This document shows positions 22,981 through 31,334 of a DNA stretch of 34,367 nt, piece by piece; the first letter of the stretch is position 1, and each line of letters opens with the position of its first letter. This DNA comes from Bordetella parapertussis. GTDB lineage: Bacteria; Pseudomonadota; Gammaproteobacteria; Burkholderiales; Burkholderiaceae_C. Location: positions 1 to 34,367 of the forward strand of contig CAMDCZ010000022.1 of the NCBI GenBank assembly GCA_945890735.1, read 5' to 3'. The notes beneath the pieces were generated by a model. That model was not told where the DNA came from. It did not search any database and saw nothing but the letters and a program-made list of their open reading frames with translations. The position numbers and the translations under genes were made by a program.

Positions 22981-24126
22981 TCAACGGGCTGTGGTTTTGA
23001 CTTTGGGCCGCTGGGCAGGCGTGACACGCAACACCATTTCTTGACTTTCGCGCAAGACCTGGAGGCTGGCCACCGAGCCGGGCTTGAGTGAAGACACCAG
23101 CGCCAGCAATTCGGAGACGGATTTCACGGATTTGCCTTCAACCGCCATCACCACATCGCCTGGGCGAATCCCGGCTTTGTAGGCGGGGCCCGCCTGCAAC
23201 ACCCCGGTGATGATGACTCCGCTGTCAACGCGCACATTGAAGGTTTTGGCCAATTCGGTGGTGATTTCAGTGGGTTCCACACCGATCCAACCCCGGACCA
23301 CTTGCCCTTCTTTGACAATGCCTTCGAGCACTTGGCGTGCGGTGCTGACCGGAATGGCAAAACCGATGCCCATGCTGCCACCAGAGCGGGAATAAATGGC
23401 GGTGTTGATGCCGAGCAAATTACCCTGGACATCGACCAATGCCCCGCCTGAGTTGCCGGGGTTGATCGCGGCATCTGTTTGGATGAAGTTTTCAAAGGTA
23501 TTGATGCCCAATTGGTTGCGCCCAAGCGCCGAGACAATCCCACTGGTCACGGTCTGCCCCACACCAAAGGGGTTGCCAATCGCCAACACAATGTCCCCCA
23601 CCTGGGTTTGGTCGGACTTGCTCATGACCATCACGGGCAATTGGTCGAGCTTGATTTGCAGCACAGCCAAGTCCGTTTCAGGGTCGGTGCCCACCAGTTT
23701 GGCTTGGGTGCGACGCCCATCGTTGAGAGCCACATTGATTTCATCTGCACCTTCAACCACATGGTTGTTGGTCAACACAAAGCCCTCTGGACTGACAATC
23801 ACGCCACTGCCCAAACCCATTTGCGGCGAAGACTCGTCTTGGTCACCAAAGAAATAACGAAACCAAGGGTCTTTGGCACGGTCGGGCGCATCCGACTGCC
23901 GGGTGGTGTTGATGCTCACCACCGATGGAGAAGCCTTGAGGGCTGCGCCGCGCAAACTGCCCACACCCGCAGTCGAGGCCGCATCATCAGCCACTTCAAG
24001 CACGTGCAACTGCGTGCCCCATCCGTTGGAATGACGGATCCATTCGGGTTTGAGGGTGATGAGAACGAACCAGACGGCCACCAGCACGGTGACCGTTTGG
24101 GAAAACAAGAGCCACAAACGTCTCAT
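22981..24126 (-). CDS. Membrane-anchored HtrA/DegS-like serine protease
   Basis: Periplasmic serine protease of the HtrA family held by an N-terminal membrane segment (about residues 4-24), with one PDZ domain. The 381-residue protein has the catalytic triad His122 (TNNHVVEG), Asp152 (ETDLAVLQ) and Ser226 (GNSGGALV). PDZ follows at about 275-370 (AGIRPGDVV). One PDZ and the anchor favour the DegS/AlgW type, which starts the sigma-E envelope stress cascade; no sigma-E or anti-sigma gene is present here, so that role is inferred. It follows tatC by 3 bases. Confidence 0.9.
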   Translation of the reverse strand: MRRLWLLFSQTVTVLVAVWFVLITLKPEWIRHSNGWGTQLHVLEVADDAASTAGVGSLRGAALKASPSVVSINTTRQSDAPDRAKDPWFRYFFGDQDESSPQMGLGSGVIVSPEGFVLTNNHVVEGADEINVALNDGRRTQAKLVGTDPETDLAVLQIKLDQLPVMVMSKSDQTQVGDIVLAIGNPFGVGQTVTSGIVSALGRNQLGINTFENFIQTDAAINPGNSGGALVDVQGNLLGINTAIYSRSGGSMGIGFAIPVSTARQVLEGIVKEGQVVRGWIGVEPTEITTELAKTFNVRVDSGVIITGVLQAGPAYKAGIRPGDVVMAVEGKSVKSVSELLALVSSLKPGSVASLQVLRESQEMVLRVTPAQRPKVKTTAR

Positions 24127-24129
24127 GTT

Positions 24130-24909
24130 TCAGGGCGCGTCTTCAGGCGCTTTGGTGTGTTTCAAGAATAGCTGTGCAGCCCAAATCCCCACCTCGTACA
24201 AAATAACCATGGGAATGGCCAATGCAAGTTGAGAGACCACATCAGGTGGCGTGACGATGGCGGCAATGATGAAAGCCAGCACAATGAAATAGGAGCGAAA
24301 GTCTTTGAGCTTTTCAATCGAGACCAAGCCCATGCGTGCCAACACGATCACCACGATGGGCACCTCAAACGCCAAGCCAAACGCAATGAACATGTTGATC
24401 ACAAAGCCCAAATAGGCCTCGATATCTGGCGCTGCTGTGATGCTTTTGGGTGCGAAACTTTGAATGAATTGAAAAACTTGCCCAAAGACAAAGTAATAAC
24501 AAAAAGCCACGCCAATGAAAAACAACAAGGTGCTTGAGACCACCAACGGCAGCACAAGCTTTTTTTCATGCATATAGAGACCGGGCGCGACAAATGCCCA
24601 CACCTGGTAGAGCACGACTGGCAAGGCAATCAAAAAACCAGTCATCAACAGGATTTTCAAAGGCACCAAGAACGGCGAGATGACTGACGTTGCAATCAAG
24701 GTGGTGCCCTGAGGCAGTTGTGCCACCAAGGGCTCGGCCAAAAAGTCATAGAGTTGCCCAGGCCCCGGATAGATGCCCAACACCGCACATACAACGGCCA
24801 CGGCAATCGTGGCCTTGACCAAGCGATCGCGTAACTCTTTCAGGTGCTGGATAAAGGGTTGTTCAGAACCAGCCAAGCTGTCTTTTTCGGTTTCACCAGT
24901 ATCAGACAT
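24130..24909 (-). CDS. tatC: Twin-arginine translocase subunit TatC
   Basis: Multi-spanning receptor of the Tat export system that recognises twin-arginine signal peptides. The 259-residue protein begins with an acidic tail then FIQHLKELRDRLVKA, the conserved TatC opening, and shows six membrane segments. The conserved acidic stretch FGLAFEVPIV lies near 180. Only 6 bases separate it from tatB. Its C-terminal tail KHTKAPEDAP is short and hydrophilic. Confidence 0.97.
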   Translation of the reverse strand: MSDTGETEKDSLAGSEQPFIQHLKELRDRLVKATIAVAVVCAVLGIYPGPGQLYDFLAEPLVAQLPQGTTLIATSVISPFLVPLKILLMTGFLIALPVVLYQVWAFVAPGLYMHEKKLVLPLVVSSTLLFFIGVAFCYYFVFGQVFQFIQSFAPKSITAAPDIEAYLGFVINMFIAFGLAFEVPIVVIVLARMGLVSIEKLKDFRSYFIVLAFIIAAIVTPPDVVSQLALAIPMVILYEVGIWAAQLFLKHTKAPEDAP

Positions 24910-24915
24910 GACGGC

Positions 24916-25410
24916 TTAAATGTTGTTGGATCCGCTGGCTTGCGGACGGTACCGAGCGACGCGGGCGGCACCAGACAAAGCCCGGGTTCGCACACCCTGC
25001 CTGGCTTTGTACCAATGGGGCATGGCAGAGCGCTTGAGGCGCCAATTTTTTTGGGGATGCTTGTAATTGTCTTGCGAGCTTTCCCAAGGTGTGGGGTTCG
25101 TGGCATTGTCTGTGTTGTCAGACTGCCCATCGAGACCGATACTGTGGACACCTTGATTGAGCTTGGTGGTGGCGTTGAGCACGCTGGACTGCACATCTGT
25201 CATGGCGTTGTCCATGGTCTCTTTCATTTTTTGGAGGTCTTCCATTTCCATGGTGCGATTGACCTCGTTTTTGACGTCAGAGACATAGCGCTGCGCCTTG
25301 CCCAGCAAAGTGCCAATGGTGCGAGCCACCCGCGGCATCTTCTCTGGACCAATCACCACCAGCGCGACTGCGCCAATCAGGGCCAGTTTCGATACCTCTA
25401 GATCAAACAT
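24916..25410 (-). CDS. tatB: Twin-arginine translocase subunit TatB
   Basis: Partners TatC in binding the signal peptide. The 164-residue protein starts MFDLEVSKLALIGAVALVVI (membrane helix), then GPEKMPRVARTIG, the hallmark, followed by an amphipathic helix and a long polar tail rich in Ala, Arg and Asn. It begins 3 bases after tatA. Confidence 0.96.
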   Translation of the reverse strand: MFDLEVSKLALIGAVALVVIGPEKMPRVARTIGTLLGKAQRYVSDVKNEVNRTMEMEDLQKMKETMDNAMTDVQSSVLNATTKLNQGVHSIGLDGQSDNTDNATNPTPWESSQDNYKHPQKNWRLKRSAMPHWYKARQGVRTRALSGAARVARYRPQASGSNNI

Positions 25411-25413
25411 TGA

Positions 25414-25659
25414 TCAAGACTTGGTTTTGGCTTCGACATCGATCGCCGATTTGTCAGCGGTACTTGCTGAGGCAGCCACTTGTTGCGCTGGGGCATCGGC
25501 TTTGTCGTCTGGTCCAGCAGAACCATCTTTCATGCCGTCTTTGAAGCCTTTGACCGCGCCGCCCAAGTCACCGCCCAGGTTTTTGAGCTTCTTGGTGCCA
25601 AAGACCATGACGACGATCAGCAAAACGATTAACCAATGCCAAATAGAAAATGATCCCAT
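25414..25659 (-). CDS. tatA: Twin-arginine translocase subunit TatA
   Basis: Forms the protein-conducting channel of the Tat system. The 81-residue protein has one membrane helix (WHWLIVLLIVVMVF), the FGTKKLKNLGGDLGGAVKGF hinge and amphipathic helix, and a polar tail. AGGAG lies 6 bases before the ATG at 25659, which fixes the start. It follows the hinT-like gene by 35 bases. Confidence 0.97.
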   Translation of the reverse strand: MGSFSIWHWLIVLLIVVMVFGTKKLKNLGGDLGGAVKGFKDGMKDGSAGPDDKADAPAQQVAASASTADKSAIDVEAKTKS

Positions 25660-25694
25660 GGGATGCTCCTGAATAAACTGTTGGAATTCTAGTC

Positions 25695-26054
25695 TTAGCC
25701 GCGCAACCAAGGGCGCGGGCCGCCCATGACATGCCAATGCATGTGGTGAACCTCTTGACCACCCTCTTCGCCTGTGTTGGTCACCAGCCTGAAACCACCC
25801 TTGGGATAGGGGTTAACACCTTCTTGAAGTGCGAGTTGGGGCGCCAACACCATCATTCGTCCCAGCAAGGCCGCGTGCTCGGGGGTGGCTTGCGCCAGCG
25901 ATGGGATGTGCATCTTGGGAATCATCAAAAAGTGCACAGGCGCCCAGGGATGGATGTCGTGAAACGCAAAAATCTCATCATCTTCATAGACTTTTCTACT
26001 GGGGATCTTCCCAGCGATGATCTTGCAAAAGATGCAATTCGGGTCAGTATGCAT
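25695..26054 (-). CDS. hinT: Histidine-triad nucleotide-binding protein
   Basis: Small HIT-family phosphoramidase that hydrolyses adenosine phosphoramidate-type substrates. The 119-residue protein contains CIFCKIIAG near residue 8 and the HHMHWHVMGG triad (H-x-H-x-H) near 105-114. The ATG at 26054 removes 17 residues of an upstream frame with no HIT similarity. It sits between hisE and tatA, a conserved position in betaproteobacteria. Confidence 0.95.
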   Translation of the reverse strand: MHTDPNCIFCKIIAGKIPSRKVYEDDEIFAFHDIHPWAPVHFLMIPKMHIPSLAQATPEHAALLGRMMVLAPQLALQEGVNPYPKGGFRLVTNTGEEGGQEVHHMHWHVMGGPRPWLRG

Positions 26055-26085
26055 GGTGAACAGTCCGTTTGGCAGTCGTGGGGGC

Positions 26086-26454
26086 TTAATCTTCGCCCAA
26101 CTCACGGGCTTGTGCTTTGCGCAGGGCTTTTTCTTCTAAACCGCCCAAACCCTCGCGGCGTGACAACTCTTGCAGCACATCCTCAGGGCTGAGTTGGTAG
26201 TGCGCCAAAGCCACCAAGCAGTGAAACCACAAGTCGGCCATCTCGTTGACCAGGTGCTGGGGCTGTCCGCCATGGTCAAGGTCTTTGGCGGCCATCACGG
26301 TTTCGGTGGCTTCTTCACCGATTTTTTTCAAAAACGCGTCGGGGCCTTTGTGCAGCAAGCGGGCGACATAGCTTTTGTCCGGGTCGCCACCATGTTCGAT
26401 TTTGCGGCTTTCAATGACCGCGGCCAGGCGGATCAGGGTGTCGTTGGAACTCAT
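26086..26454 (-). CDS. hisE: Phosphoribosyl-ATP pyrophosphatase
   Basis: Removes pyrophosphate from phosphoribosyl-ATP, the second step of histidine synthesis. The 122-residue protein contains the MazG-like core KIGEEATETVMAAKD near residue 43 and EMADLWFHCLVALAHY near 70. Its ATG overlaps the hisI stop by 4 bases (ATGA). The frame extends upstream inside hisI but lacks similarity there. Confidence 0.96.
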   Translation of the reverse strand: MSSNDTLIRLAAVIESRKIEHGGDPDKSYVARLLHKGPDAFLKKIGEEATETVMAAKDLDHGGQPQHLVNEMADLWFHCLVALAHYQLSPEDVLQELSRREGLGGLEEKALRKAQARELGED

Positions 26455-26861
26455 GGGTGGGCCTTGTAAATGGTGGCGGGGTCTTGCAGCACGGGCTCGA
26501 CACTCAGCCACTGACCGCCATCGGGACTGGTTTGCCATCGTTGGAAAAAGCAGCTGTGGCGCCCGGTGTGGCAAGCGATGCTGGGGTCGTGACCGCCTTG
26601 GGTGACGGTGAGCAAGATGACGTCGTTGTCGCAATCGAGTCGGATGTCGTGCACGGTTTGCACATGCCCCGACTCCTCACCCTTGAACCAGAGCTTGCTT
26701 CGCGAGCGGCTGAAGTAGACCGCACGTCCGAGCTCGGCGGTTTTTTGCAGCGCTTCGCGGTTCATCCAGGCGAACATCAGCACGTCTTTGCTGCTTTGCT
26801 CTTGAGCGATGACGGGCACCAAGCCTTGTGCATCCCATTTAACAGTGTCTAGCCAGTTCAT
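26451..26861 (-). CDS. hisI: Phosphoribosyl-AMP cyclohydrolase
   Basis: Opens the adenine ring of phosphoribosyl-AMP in histidine synthesis. The 136-residue protein begins MNWLDTVKWDAQGLVPVIAQ and contains the DCDND metal motif and CHTGRHSCFF near 106-115. No Shine-Dalgarno sequence precedes it. Upstream on its strand, only 47 bases away, is the usher gene and not hisF, so its promoter and usual operon partners are missing in this window. Expression may depend on read-through from the fimbrial operon or on a promoter not recognised here. Confidence 0.96.
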   Translation of the reverse strand: MNWLDTVKWDAQGLVPVIAQEQSSKDVLMFAWMNREALQKTAELGRAVYFSRSRSKLWFKGEESGHVQTVHDIRLDCDNDVILLTVTQGGHDPSIACHTGRHSCFFQRWQTSPDGGQWLSVEPVLQDPATIYKAHP

Positions 26862-26908
26862 GGGTAGATGTTAAGGCTTGAGGGGCGGGTCAGTGGTGAC
26901 TCACTGGA

Positions 26909-29899
26909 TCACTTGGGATTGCCTTCAGCTGTCTTCAAATCCGCCCCTGTGTCACAGCGGAGCTTCAGAGAAATAAACCCGCTGACGTTTGCCACCAGCT
27001 TTTCGTCAAGCTGGTATGTCGTTTGACAAGTTTCTCCTGCTTCGTCTCCCCATTGAACGCTGAGTGTGTCTTTGGATGTTTGAACCCTCACCAATGCACG
27101 ACCACCTTGCCCAACGGTCCCCACCTCGTTGCCTTTGCTGTCAGTCACCGTCGCGCCTATGGGTATCCGAGCACCATTGCTGGCAGTCAGTTGCAAAAGC
27201 AGGGGTCTGCCGCTCGTGGCGTTGAATTTCAGCCGAACAATGGACCCCTCGACTGGCGCGATTTTTTGGCTGGCACTGTCCACTTCCAAATCAGGGGAAG
27301 CACCTTCCAAAGTGACTTGAACATCATTGAGGAAATAGGGCGACAAGTAGGGCACGACGCCATAACCGGCGCTATTGATGCGGGCACGACTGCCCATGAC
27401 ACCGGCTCCTTCACCTTTGGGGACTTCCACAATGGCAAAGGTATGCCCCAGTGTTGGCGCCAAGATCAGCCCTCCCTGGTGCAAGACCAAACCACCGTTG
27501 GCGCTCAATCCCGCTTGAAGTGACGCATTGGCGTTGCTGGCGGACAGGCTCGCGCCCAGACTGCCCCACGGATGCTGATAGCCTAAAGATGCGCTTGAAT
27601 AACCGACGGAGCCGTTTTGGGTGCGCGTCAGGTTGTAGTTGGCGTGGTGGTCTTCCAAAAAGCCACCTGAAGCACTGATGGATTGCGTTGCCGGGCTTGA
27701 TCCGTATTGGTTGTAACCGGCTCTAACGCTGACGGGACTGCCAAACATATCCAGGGGCACAGAAGCAGACAGCCCAATGCTTTGGATGTCAGGTGAACCA
27801 TTGGCATTGGTGCTTTTGGAAAGGTATGCGGATAAAGAAACCTTTCCAACATTGGTTCCATAGTTCAGTTGGTATTGATAGTTGTATTGGTCGTTTGCCC
27901 AGGTGTTTTGGTTAACGACACTGAGGCCCACACTGCCCATGCGCTCAAAACCGATGCCCAGGCTGGCATAAGCGCTGGTTTTCAGGTTATCCGGGTTGTA
28001 AGGGTCGAGGTTGGCCGTCGTGAGCGCTGAAATGGGTGCGACATATCCCAATGATTGATGGTTAAAACCGCCGTAGAACTGCAGCGGTCCCCATGCGGGC
28101 GCGCTGTAGTTGACGCTTGTGAGGGAGCCAGATGCTTGAATGGTTCCAACACCCCTGCCTTGCGATTGCGTTCGCCGCACGCCCGTCGAACCCCATGTGC
28201 TGTTGAATGCCATTTCCAGGCCTGCACTCACATAGTTTGAGGCCACCAACAACTCCAGGCTGGGCGTGACATGGTTGTTCAGTCCATAACGCAAAGAAGC
28301 TTGCACCACGGGTATCGCCACCTGCGCGCTGTTTGTTCGGTATTTCCCAACAGACAGGCTGTAAATAGACGAGCCTGGATTGAGTTTGCCTGCGGTTTGA
28401 GTGTAGGGAACCGCGAATGTCTCAATCCTGCCATCGGCTTCTTTGATTTGAACTGTCAAGTTGCCAACGGCAGACGGCGGGTTGAGGTCAGTCAACTCAA
28501 AAGGGCCTGGCGGCATGGTTTGTTCGAAAAAAACCGCCCCGTTTTGGGAGACTTGAACAAGGGCATTGGTTCGCGCCACCCCACGGACTTTGGGCCTGTA
28601 GAAGCGCTCCTCCATGCTCATCAATCCCTCTTCAGAGGCCAATTGAATGCCCAGCATTGGGACAGCTCCGATGATGGGGCTTTGGCTGTTGATTTCACCT
28701 GCTGACAACTTGGATTTCCAATCGATCAAAGGTCGGCTAACGTAAAGCTGTCCTGCGCCATATTGCTGAGCAGTCATGCCAAGGCCGTTACTGCTTCGAC
28801 TGAGGTAACTGCTTTGCCGCACTTGCCAACCCTGGATATTGAAGCCAGAGTTCAAGTAGAGGAAATTCGAGTTCTCGCCCTGTGTGGCGTAATGGTTCAA
28901 GTTGTAGTTGATGAATCCCGCGTTCTCGCCACGGGTGAGCATGCCCGGTGGCACAGCCCAAGTGGCATCCTTGGCTAAGAATGCCTGCGGGATGCTCAAA
29001 TCGACCCGCAATTCACCTGAATTGTATTTGGCCGTTGCATCCACCACCCAGTCTTCCATGTACAAACATGCTTTGTCGGCAGCTGAAAGAGACCCTGTCT
29101 TTGGCTGGGGCTCAAGCTTGCCTTGTTCGAGTAATTGCTGACCTGCTGCACTGATGGCATCAGGCTTGACGCCCAATTGCATGAACAACTGCGAATTCAG
29201 GCAAGGTCGTGCTTCGCCACCGGCAACAGGTTCGGTGAACAACAAGTTGGTATTTGTCACCGGCGCATTGTTGCGATACACGTTCACGTCTATCTTTCCC
29301 GGCCTTGTTTGGCCAAGCTTTTGAAGCGACTTTGAATCCATGCTGCGAAAGGCCCTGCCTCGCAAAAAATCTATCTCGAACTCCAACTCCTCGTCTGTGC
29401 CTGCACTGTCTTTGGGTTGCCAAGTGGTTTCGCTGTTCAATGGTGTGGGTGCCATGATGTCGATTGGATTGATCGACATTTTTTTTTGCTCGCTTTTGTC
29501 TGAAGCAATGGCAAGCGTGAGATCCTTTGAATTGGGCGTTATCCATCGCACGTTGACGCTGTGCGCTTTTTGCAAGGGCTGGATATCAGTCACCCGAAAT
29601 TCACCCTGGCTCAACCGCTGTTCATAAAACACCACGCCATTTTGGACAAGCTCTACTTTTTGACCTTTGATGGCAAAGCCCTCCAGCCGAAGTGTTCCAC
29701 TGCCCTTGCCAGATTCGACATCTGAACTGACTTGCATCCAAGCCATCGCGGCCGGTTCTGGGGTGGGCGTATTCGTTTCATTGGCAAAGCTGGTCTGAAC
29801 CAAGCAATGCGCGGGCCAAAGCAAACACGCGAAAAGCAGCTGCGTGTTTATGCGCTTGCGGCGAACACACTCACTCCTGTGGTAAGTCATACCAATCAT
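26909..29899 (-). CDS. Fimbrial outer-membrane usher with N-terminal extension
   Basis: Outer-membrane pore that orders and exports chaperone-bound pilins. The 996-residue precursor has a signal peptide to about residue 39. It is followed by an extra segment (about 40-170) not found in ordinary ushers. The regular N-terminal domain starts at about 173 (EIDFLRGRAFRS). Then come the 24-strand barrel (about 320-850) with its plug at 432-500 (PPGPFELTDLNP), and the C-terminal domains ending near Cys-containing GETCQTTYQLDE and SLKLRCDTG. Typical ushers have 800-870 residues. The start ATG at 29899 has GAG six bases away. It lies 12 bases behind the chaperone gene. The extension is described as a finding. 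Confidence 0.92.
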   Translation of the reverse strand: MIGMTYHRSECVRRKRINTQLLFACLLWPAHCLVQTSFANETNTPTPEPAAMAWMQVSSDVESGKGSGTLRLEGFAIKGQKVELVQNGVVFYEQRLSQGEFRVTDIQPLQKAHSVNVRWITPNSKDLTLAIASDKSEQKKMSINPIDIMAPTPLNSETTWQPKDSAGTDEELEFEIDFLRGRAFRSMDSKSLQKLGQTRPGKIDVNVYRNNAPVTNTNLLFTEPVAGGEARPCLNSQLFMQLGVKPDAISAAGQQLLEQGKLEPQPKTGSLSAADKACLYMEDWVVDATAKYNSGELRVDLSIPQAFLAKDATWAVPPGMLTRGENAGFINYNLNHYATQGENSNFLYLNSGFNIQGWQVRQSSYLSRSSNGLGMTAQQYGAGQLYVSRPLIDWKSKLSAGEINSQSPIIGAVPMLGIQLASEEGLMSMEERFYRPKVRGVARTNALVQVSQNGAVFFEQTMPPGPFELTDLNPPSAVGNLTVQIKEADGRIETFAVPYTQTAGKLNPGSSIYSLSVGKYRTNSAQVAIPVVQASLRYGLNNHVTPSLELLVASNYVSAGLEMAFNSTWGSTGVRRTQSQGRGVGTIQASGSLTSVNYSAPAWGPLQFYGGFNHQSLGYVAPISALTTANLDPYNPDNLKTSAYASLGIGFERMGSVGLSVVNQNTWANDQYNYQYQLNYGTNVGKVSLSAYLSKSTNANGSPDIQSIGLSASVPLDMFGSPVSVRAGYNQYGSSPATQSISASGGFLEDHHANYNLTRTQNGSVGYSSASLGYQHPWGSLGASLSASNANASLQAGLSANGGLVLHQGGLILAPTLGHTFAIVEVPKGEGAGVMGSRARINSAGYGVVPYLSPYFLNDVQVTLEGASPDLEVDSASQKIAPVEGSIVRLKFNATSGRPLLLQLTASNGARIPIGATVTDSKGNEVGTVGQGGRALVRVQTSKDTLSVQWGDEAGETCQTTYQLDEKLVANVSGFISLKLRCDTGADLKTAEGNPK

Positions 29900-29911
29900 G
29901 GGATGCTCGGA

Positions 29912-30694
29912 CTAGGGTGCAGTGGCCATCTCAAAGGTCATGGGAGAGGCACCCCCAAAATCATTGATGAATTCAACTTTCAATTGGTTGGGTATTTTTC
30001 CAGCCCATTGATCGGCCCCTCCCAATGGAACGCTTGTTTTCCCCATCGGCGGCAACATCCCACCATCCACAGGCTTGTCAAGTCCATCCTTTGTGCCAGG
30101 CGTGACACTGAAAAATGACAGGTGGTAGGGGGTTGGATTGTTTCCTTCAGCCACCAGTGAATTGCCTTGTTTGACCAGTTTCCATGTGACCTTGTCCATC
30201 TGTGAAACAGGATCGCCTCGCAAGGCCTTGGGCCTGAAAAAGACTTTGATGCGTGTGCGCACAGCAAAGCTGAGTTTGTTTTCTTCTTTGGATTTGGGCG
30301 GCAACTCCAACATGTTGAAGTAAAAAATGCTTTCACGGTCCGCAGGCAGTGGCTCCCCGGTGTATACCAACCGAACCACTTGAGTGGCTGCTGGTTTGAG
30401 CTGGGCAATGGGTGGTGACAAGTTAAAGGGGGTGACCACATCTTCCGGCAAAGCGTCTGCATTGCCATCATCCAGCCACATCTGTACAAAAGAGGCTTTA
30501 TCTTTGGCGTTATTGATGATCTTGAACGACACCTCGCGTCGCGATTCCGGATAAACCACCCGCGTGGTTTCTATGTAGATGTCTGCTTGCGCCAGGCCAG
30601 AGGCGCAAAAACAAGCAATCCCTATCCCTAAGTTGCGGGTCCATCTTTGCAACAAAGAAAATGGGGGGGAGTTGGTCAGGGCGTTGTGTTTCAT
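29912..30694 (-). CDS. Periplasmic fimbrial chaperone (PapD-like)
   Basis: Binds pilin subunits by donor-strand complementation and delivers them to the usher. The 260-residue precursor has a signal peptide ending near ASGLAQA (about residue 38), then two Ig-like domains. Conserved features are TRVVYPESRREVSFKI at the start of domain 1 (Arg in the TRVVYP strand), IKVFFRPKAL near the domain border and a C-terminal EFINDFGG segment. The ATG at 30694 was chosen because it restores a proper signal peptide; a longer TTG-initiated frame adds 18 unlikely residues. The ribosome binding site is weak. It lies 57 bases after the short subunit. Confidence 0.93.
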   Translation of the reverse strand: MKHNALTNSPPFSLLQRWTRNLGIGIACFCASGLAQADIYIETTRVVYPESRREVSFKIINNAKDKASFVQMWLDDGNADALPEDVVTPFNLSPPIAQLKPAATQVVRLVYTGEPLPADRESIFYFNMLELPPKSKEENKLSFAVRTRIKVFFRPKALRGDPVSQMDKVTWKLVKQGNSLVAEGNNPTPYHLSFFSVTPGTKDGLDKPVDGGMLPPMGKTSVPLGGADQWAGKIPNQLKVEFINDFGGASPMTFEMATAP

Positions 30695-30751
30695 GGTCGA
30701 TTCGTGTTGAAAAAAACTGCCCCACCTGAAACAACCCCGACAACCCAACCC

Positions 30752-31072
30752 TCACCTGTATTGAAGGGTGATCAGTCGATTCGGCGATGTCACGCCTTGG
30801 CTGACATCGGGTGTTTCTTCGATGACTTGGGCGATGGAGACTGACGACATTGGATTGCCAGTGGCTGTTGTCAGACCGCAGTCACTTCCTCTCAATTGGG
30901 CTTGGTCTTTCAAGGTTTGCAAACTTTGCAGTCCTATTTGACAACCCGGTGATTTCAAAATGCCATGTATTTCAATGACCCCTTTGAATGCCAGCGCATT
31001 TGGCACACTGACCGCTGTCACGACGGAGAGAACAACTTTGATCCACAACAGGTTTCGGTTTTTTTGGTTCAT
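30752..31072 (-). CDS. Very short fimbrial subunit-like protein
   Basis: A 106-residue precursor; after a signal peptide (MNQKNRNLLWIKVVLSVVTA, cut near residue 29), only about 77 residues remain. These look pilin-like: an N-terminal strand FKGVIEIHGILKSPGC with a first Cys, a second Cys in GSDCGL, and a C-terminal strand SPNRLITLQYR ending as pilins do. At about 77 residues it is far below the 120-160 of a complete pilin domain, so it may be a remnant or a usher-terminating plug. ATG 31072 is preferred to 31102 because it gives the signal peptide directly. Its order in the operon is second-last before the chaperone. Confidence 0.65.
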   Translation of the reverse strand: MNQKNRNLLWIKVVLSVVTAVSVPNALAFKGVIEIHGILKSPGCQIGLQSLQTLKDQAQLRGSDCGLTTATGNPMSSVSIAQVIEETPDVSQGVTSPNRLITLQYR

Positions 31073-31334
31073 GATGAAAGCCCTTTGATTCCCAATGCCC
31101 ATCTGGCATCCGATGGGTATCTATTGAATCGAAACGGGCTTTTGGCAACAAGAACTGCATAAGCATTACCTGCACTTGCATGTCGTCAGACTAAAGGGGT
31201 TTTGATTTCTCCTTGCATTGTTTTTTGGATGCTTTCCATTTCAAATTTGGCTTGTCAGTTTCCTACAGACTTGTTCATTTTCAAGCGCGTTTTTCACAGC
31301 TCGTTGTGCCACGGCGTCATCTTTTTCTCAGCGG
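31073..31334. other. Long gap inside the fimbrial operon
   Basis: No recognisable gene in 262 bases. On the minus strand a strong AAGGAG occurs near 31208-31213 without a properly spaced start; only a 10-codon frame MQGEIKTPLV overlaps it. A weak inverted repeat CCCATC/GATGGG lies at 31098-31117. This may be the remains of a lost subunit gene. Confidence 0.35.
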
